Origin: Akkermansia sp.
Lineage (GTDB): Bacteria > Verrucomicrobiota > Verrucomicrobiia > Verrucomicrobiales > Akkermansiaceae
Direction: 5' to 3'
Length of the DNA stretch: 38,574 bases
NCBI GenBank assembly: GCA_017517385.1
Contig: JAFWZG010000001.1
Coordinates: 1-38,574 of the forward strand
The notes beneath the pieces were generated by a model that made no database searches, had not been told where the DNA came from, and was given only the letters and a program-made list of their open reading frames with translations. The translations under genes were made by a program, and so were the position numbers. Shown piece by piece: positions 35,709 through 38,574 of this stretch. Positions within the stretch are counted from its first letter, which is position 1. Each line of letters begins with the position of its first letter.

Positions 35709-36800
35709 TTATCCGAGCAGCTGTACCGCAATTTCATCCGCCAGCAGGCGCCCACGCAGGGTGAGCAGGAGGCTGCCATCCGTGCGCAGGGTGGCCAGCT
35801 CTTCTTGGATGAGCATTTCCACAAGGGCTTTATCCTGTGGGCGGAGAAGCTCGGGTGGTAGGCCTTCATCCGTGCGCAGGCGCAGCCCCAGCAGCTCGGT
35901 GCGGCGGTCCTCCGGGCTGATGCTTTCACTGCTGTGCTCCGGCAGGTGCCCTTCTTTCAGGGCGGTAATATAGGCTGAGGTGTCTTCCGTGTTGCGGTAA
36001 CGCGTGCCGTTGATGGTGCCATAGGCCCCCGGCCCTAAGCCGTAGTAATCTTCGCCTCGCCAGCATGCGAGATTGTGGTGAGATATTTTGCCGTCACGCG
36101 CAAAGTTGGATATTTCGTAATGGCGGTAGCCTGCACGCGTGAGCAGCTCGTCCGCCATGGTGAACATGGCCACATCCGTGTCCTCATCATTCGCCTCCGC
36201 TCCGAAGGTGTCGAAAAAGGCAGTATCTTCCTCATAAGTGAGGTTGTAGGTGGATACGTGGTCCGGCTGCTGCGCGATGGCGCATTCCAGCGTGTGCTGC
36301 CACTGCGTGAGGCTTTGCCCGGGCAGGGAGAACATGAGGTCTATATTCACCTGCGGTATGCCGGCGGCCCTCAGCATCTCCACGCTCTGCTCAATCTGCT
36401 GCGGGCTGTGCGTGCGGCCCAGCAGCTTCAGCAGCTCTGGCTCAAAGCTCTGTGCTCCGAGGGATACGCGCGTGATGCCCAGCTTTGCCCATTGCTCAGC
36501 CTTCCCTGTGGTGAAGGTGGCGGGGTTACTCTCGAAACTCCACTCGCGTACACGGGTGAAATCGACCACTTCTTTCAGGCCGTCTACGAGGATGTCCAAG
36601 TGTTTGGGGGAGAGCAGGCTGGGCGTACCTCCGCCAAAATAAATCGTCTCCGGTGCATAGCCTTGCGGGAGCCTCAGACGTGCCTCAGCGGCGACTGCGC
36701 GTACAAAGCCCTCCAAATCTGTGCGGCCCAGCATGTGCTTGTAAAAGGCACAGTAGGGGCAGATGCGCAGGCAGAAGGGAATGTGTACGTAGAGATGCAC
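35709..36800 (-). CDS. hemW: HemW-like radical SAM heme chaperone
   Basis: The protein has 363 residues, starting at a GTG (HLYVHIPFCLRICPYCAFYK). It has the HemW-type Cx3Cx2C cluster motif CLRICPYC that binds the 4Fe-4S cluster and SAM. IYFGGGTPSLL, SLGAQSFEPELLKLLGR, NIDLMFSLPGQ and GLGPGAYG are further family motifs, and the HemN C-terminal domain follows. It was long annotated as oxygen-independent coproporphyrinogen oxidase, but proteins of this group mostly transfer heme to targets. No ribosome binding site precedes the GTG. Confidence 0.92.
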   Translation of the reverse strand: MHLYVHIPFCLRICPYCAFYKHMLGRTDLEGFVRAVAAEARLRLPQGYAPETIYFGGGTPSLLSPKHLDILVDGLKEVVDFTRVREWSFESNPATFTTGKAEQWAKLGITRVSLGAQSFEPELLKLLGRTHSPQQIEQSVEMLRAAGIPQVNIDLMFSLPGQSLTQWQHTLECAIAQQPDHVSTYNLTYEEDTAFFDTFGAEANDEDTDVAMFTMADELLTRAGYRHYEISNFARDGKISHHNLACWRGEDYYGLGPGAYGTINGTRYRNTEDTSAYITALKEGHLPEHSSESISPEDRRTELLGLRLRTDEGLPPELLRPQDKALVEMLIQEELATLRTDGSLLLTLRGRLLADEIAVQLLG

Positions 36801-36830
36801 CGGCGGATGGATGGTGAAGATTGAAAGTAA

Positions 36831-36860
36831 AAGAGCCGGGGCTTATGACCACCGGCTCTT
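36831..36860 (-). terminator. Rho-independent terminator of nagB
   Basis: On the minus strand AAGAGCCGG and CCGGCTCTT form a 9-bp stem with a 12-nt loop, followed by a T-rich tail (TTACTTTC). It lies 24 nt downstream of the nagB stop and ends 31 nt before the hemW start. This separates the two genes transcriptionally, so hemW needs its own promoter or read-through. Confidence 0.8.
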
Positions 36861-36883
36861 GAAAAGTGTTTCTGTACGAGGCT

Positions 36884-37627
36884 TTACAGCTCAGCAGCGG
36901 CGGGAGCGTCAAGGTAGTACTTGGCGTCCGGGTGCTTCTGCAGGTAGGAAGCGGCTACGTCCGCGGTCACAGGGCCATTGATAGCCTTGTTTACGATGGA
37001 AGCCTTCTTCTCACCCCAAGCCATCAGGCGTACCTTCTTAGCACCCATGATGGTGGCCACACCCATGGTGATGGCGGTGCAGGGCACGTTCTCGAAGCCA
37101 CCGAATGCGGGAGCTGCGTCGGTCTTGGTCAGGTCGTCCAGATGTACCTGGCGGGTGATGGTGGTGTCATCAGAACCGGGCTCATTGAAACCGATGTGAC
37201 CGGTACGGCCGATGCCGAGAATCTGCAGATCCAGACCACCGCAAGCCTTAATCTTGTCCTCATAGGCCTGGCAGTGAGCGGGAATCTCCTCCGGAGCCAG
37301 CGTGCCACAGGGCAGGTTGATGTTCTCGGCGGGGATGTCGATGTGGTTGAACAGATTGGTGTGCATGAAGTACCAGTAGGACTCCACGTGCTCGTGGGGC
37401 AGACCGGTGTACTCGTCCAGATTGAAGGTGGTCACATTCTTGAAGGAAAGACCCTCCTCCTTGTGCATGCGGATAAGCTCAGCGTAGAAAGGCAGCGGAG
37501 TAGCACCCGTGGCCAGACCCAGCACCACACCCTTGCCTTCAGCGGCGCGGCTGCGGATCAGTTCTGCAACTTCAAGTGCCAGATTTTTCGCGGCAGCCTG
37601 CGGAGTATCGAAAACTTCGTATGTCAT
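36884..37627 (-). CDS. nagB: Glucosamine-6-phosphate deaminase
   Basis: The protein has 247 residues. It converts glucosamine-6-phosphate to fructose-6-phosphate and ammonia, in amino-sugar use and, in some gut bacteria, in the reverse direction. The motifs are GLATGATPLPFYAELI (phosphate loop), FNLDEYTGL with the catalytic Asp, and LGIGRTGHIGFNEPGS with the catalytic His and Glu. Thr stands where E. coli has Asp141; other NagB proteins also vary here. It has its own close promoter and a downstream hairpin, so it appears monocistronic. Confidence 0.96.
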   Translation of the reverse strand: MTYEVFDTPQAAAKNLALEVAELIRSRAAEGKGVVLGLATGATPLPFYAELIRMHKEEGLSFKNVTTFNLDEYTGLPHEHVESYWYFMHTNLFNHIDIPAENINLPCGTLAPEEIPAHCQAYEDKIKACGGLDLQILGIGRTGHIGFNEPGSDDTTITRQVHLDDLTKTDAAPAFGGFENVPCTAITMGVATIMGAKKVRLMAWGEKKASIVNKAINGPVTADVAASYLQKHPDAKYYLDAPAAAEL

Positions 37628-37636
37628 AGCAACGCT

Positions 37637-37665
37637 ATTTTAGTACCAAATCCCCTTAAAATCAA
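37637..37665 (-). promoter_or_regulatory. nagB promoter, near-leaderless
   Basis: On the minus strand TTGATT (37660-37665) and TAAAAT (37637-37642) are spaced by 17 nt. The -10 box ends 9 nt before the ATG at 37627, so the expected 5' leader is only about 2-3 nt. Confidence 0.7.
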
Positions 37666-37714
37666 CCCTAAAATCTCAACTTGCAAAAAAAATTAACTTT
37701 TTTGTAAATTTTGC

Positions 37715-37743
37715 TTGCATTCCCGTTCTACTCGTGCTAAACT
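37715..37743 (+). promoter_or_regulatory. Promoter of the tRNA-Thr/tRNA-Lys unit
   Basis: TTGCAT (37715-37720) and TAAACT (37738-37743) are spaced by 17 nt. A GC-rich discriminator (GTCGCCG) follows, as is usual for stable-RNA promoters under growth-rate control. The expected start is near 37750, 13 nt before the tRNA. Confidence 0.6.
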
Positions 37744-37762
37744 GTCGCCGCACACAGCATCC

Positions 37763-37834
37763 GCCGCTGTAGCTCAGGGGTAGAGCAACGCATTCGTAAT
37801 GCGTGGGTCGTCAGTTCAAATCTGACCAGCGGCT
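37763..37834 (+). tRNA. tRNA-Thr (anticodon CGT)
   Basis: A complete cloverleaf of 72 nt is visible. The acceptor is GCCGCTG/CAGCGGC, the D-arm GCTC/GAGC, the anticodon arm ACGCA-TTCGTAA-TGCGT with anticodon CGT (reads ACG), and the T-arm GTCAG-TTCAAAT-CTGAC. The discriminator is T and CCA is not encoded. Confidence 0.96.
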
Positions 37835-37883
37835 TCCGCTCTCCCTCAGAAAGCGAACGATGCAGGGTGCTCACAGACAAAGT

Positions 37884-37956
37884 GCCTCCTTAGCTCAGTT
37901 GGTAGAGCAGTTGACTCTTAATCAATTTGTCCGCGGTTCGAGTCCGCGAGGGGGTA
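37884..37956 (+). tRNA. tRNA-Lys (anticodon CTT)
   Basis: A complete cloverleaf of 73 nt is visible. The acceptor is GCCTCCT/AGGGGGT, with a G1.T72 wobble and a T.G wobble. The D-arm is GCTC/GAGC, the anticodon arm TTGA-CTCTTAA-TCAA with anticodon CTT (reads AAG), and the T-arm CGCGG-TTCGAGT-CCGCG. The discriminator is A and CCA is not encoded. It lies 49 nt after tRNA-Thr, probably on one transcript. Confidence 0.96.
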
Positions 37957-37960
37957 CTGA

Positions 37961-37989
37961 AAGGCAGCCCTGAACCGGTTGCCTTTTTT
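37961..37989 (+). terminator. Rho-independent terminator of the tRNA unit
   Basis: AAGGCAGCC (37961-37969) pairs with GGTTGCCTT (37977-37985) in a 9-bp stem with one G.T pair, around a 7-nt loop. A run of T's continues to 37989. It starts 4 nt after tRNA-Lys. Confidence 0.93.
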
Positions 37990-38086
37990 GTTCGCGAGGA
38001 GTGGTGCCCCAGAGTAGGGGGCATTCCACCATTATTGCAGAAGAGCCGACACGTATGGCTGAAGCGGCACGAGTGAAAAATTGGCA

Positions 38087-38115
38087 TTGACGAGCAGCGG
38101 CTTATCTGCTAGTCT
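38087..38115 (+). promoter_or_regulatory. Promoter of the thioredoxin-like gene, near-leaderless
   Basis: TTGACG (38087-38092) and TAGTCT (38110-38115) are spaced by 17 nt. Only 7 nt separate the -10 box from the ATG at 38123, so transcription is expected to start at or within 1 nt of the start codon. Confidence 0.65.
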
Positions 38116-38122
38116 GTTGCGC

Positions 38123-38574
38123 ATGAAATTGAGCAGATATTTCCGGATGCTGTTGTTGGCGATGTTTGTGTTGAGCATCAGCCCTCTGGCGGCAGAAGAA
38201 TCCGCTGCGGCAGATACTGAGGTGACCACCGATGCCGAGGACTCTGACGCTCGCAAGAGCAAGAAGAAGAAAAAAAAGAAGAAGAGCAAGAAAAAGAAGA
38301 AGAGCAAGAAATCTGAGAGCGCAGCCGATGAGCAAGTCGCAGAAACGGAGGATGAGGCAGATGCTGCTGAGGAGTTGAGCAAGGTTGCCCAGGCTCTGGG
38401 TAATTTCAAGGTGCTCAACGCCAAGGCAAATCTGAAAGCTGATTACTATCTCTACCTCTACTCTGCCAGCTGGTGCCGCCATTGCAAGGAGAGCATGCCT
38501 GTGGCGATGGCCGAGTACAAGAAAATGCGCTCCGGCAAGAAAGTGGAGATGCTGATTATCAGTGGTGATAAATC
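38123..38574 (+). CDS. Secreted thioredoxin-like protein with lysine-rich linker (3' partial)
   Basis: The first 150 codons are in the window and the gene continues past its end. A signal peptide (MKLSRYFRMLLLAMFVLS, cleavage probably after SPLAA) is followed by an acidic stretch. Then comes an almost pure lysine block of 19 residues (about 45-63), interrupted only by serines, and then another acidic stretch. A thioredoxin-like domain begins near residue 100 with YLYLYSASWCRHCKESMP, in which WCRHC is the redox-active CxxC motif. It is probably periplasmic, acting in disulfide exchange, and the exact substrate is unknown. The lysine-rich linker is unusual for the family. Confidence 0.85.
   Translation, partial: MKLSRYFRMLLLAMFVLSISPLAAEESAAADTEVTTDAEDSDARKSKKKKKKKKSKKKKKSKKSESAADEQVAETEDEADAAEELSKVAQALGNFKVLNAKANLKADYYLYLYSASWCRHCKESMPVAMAEYKKMRSGKKVEMLIISGDK

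Noticed and set aside
36884..37627. Inactive NagB because Thr replaces the E. coli Asp141
   Set aside because: Many NagB proteins vary at this position (Asn or Thr in GIGRxGHIGFNEP), and the other catalytic residues are present.

Overview
The window looks like a chromosomal segment of a Gram-negative bacterium of the PVC group, most likely Verrucomicrobiota and perhaps an Akkermansia-like gut lineage. This placement is inferred. It rests on the Wza/Wzc outer-membrane polysaccharide export system, a multi-kilobase modular surface protein, a lysine-rich secreted thioredoxin-like protein, the near absence of Shine-Dalgarno sequences, and moderately GC-rich coding sequence. No rRNA or other phylogenetic marker is present to settle it.

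Region 1 (1-13544, + strand) is the 3' part of one enormous gene. More than 4,500 residues are visible and the 5' end lies outside the window. In order the protein carries diverged beta-solenoid-like repeats (unit 720 nt), Ig-like, CARDB-like and carboxypeptidase-regulatory-like modules, an unassigned region, eleven tandem Ig-like modules of about 85 residues, a domain opening with an SYDPNDLYG motif, five FG-GAP/VCBS calcium-binding repeats, fibronectin-III-like modules, a papain-fold cysteine protease domain with the motifs of the IdeS/Mac (C66) immunoglobulin-cleaving family, another Ig-like module and two PPC domains. A strong hairpin terminator follows.

Region 2 (13608-31944, - strand) is one exopolysaccharide/capsule operon, transcribed from wza near 31944 down to the flippase at 13608. 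Its order is Wza-type export lipoprotein, Wzc-type BY-kinase, PHP-type tyrosine phosphatase, initiating phosphoglycosyl transferase, WecG/TagA-type transferase, three GT4 transferases, Wzy-like polymerase, GT2, two more GT4, a GT4 split by a one-base frameshift, an Fe-S/FrhB-pyruvyl transferase fusion, and a Wzx-like flippase. Genes overlap or abut, five of them by ATGA, so expression is probably translationally coupled. The set suffices for lipid-linked assembly, flipping, polymerisation and export of a probably pyruvylated glycan. No sugar-nucleotide synthesis genes are present.

Region 3 (31945-38574) is housekeeping: an AT-rich 412-bp intergenic region, folP (-), nadE (+) whose glutaminase domain has glycine where the catalytic cysteine should be, a Sel1-repeat gene (+), hemW (-), nagB (-), tRNA-Thr(CGT) and tRNA-Lys(CTT) with a shared promoter and terminator, and the start of a thioredoxin-like gene running off the window. 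Four promoters here (folP, nadE, nagB and the thioredoxin-like gene) place the -10 box only 7-10 nt from the start codon, suggesting leaderless or near-leaderless mRNAs.
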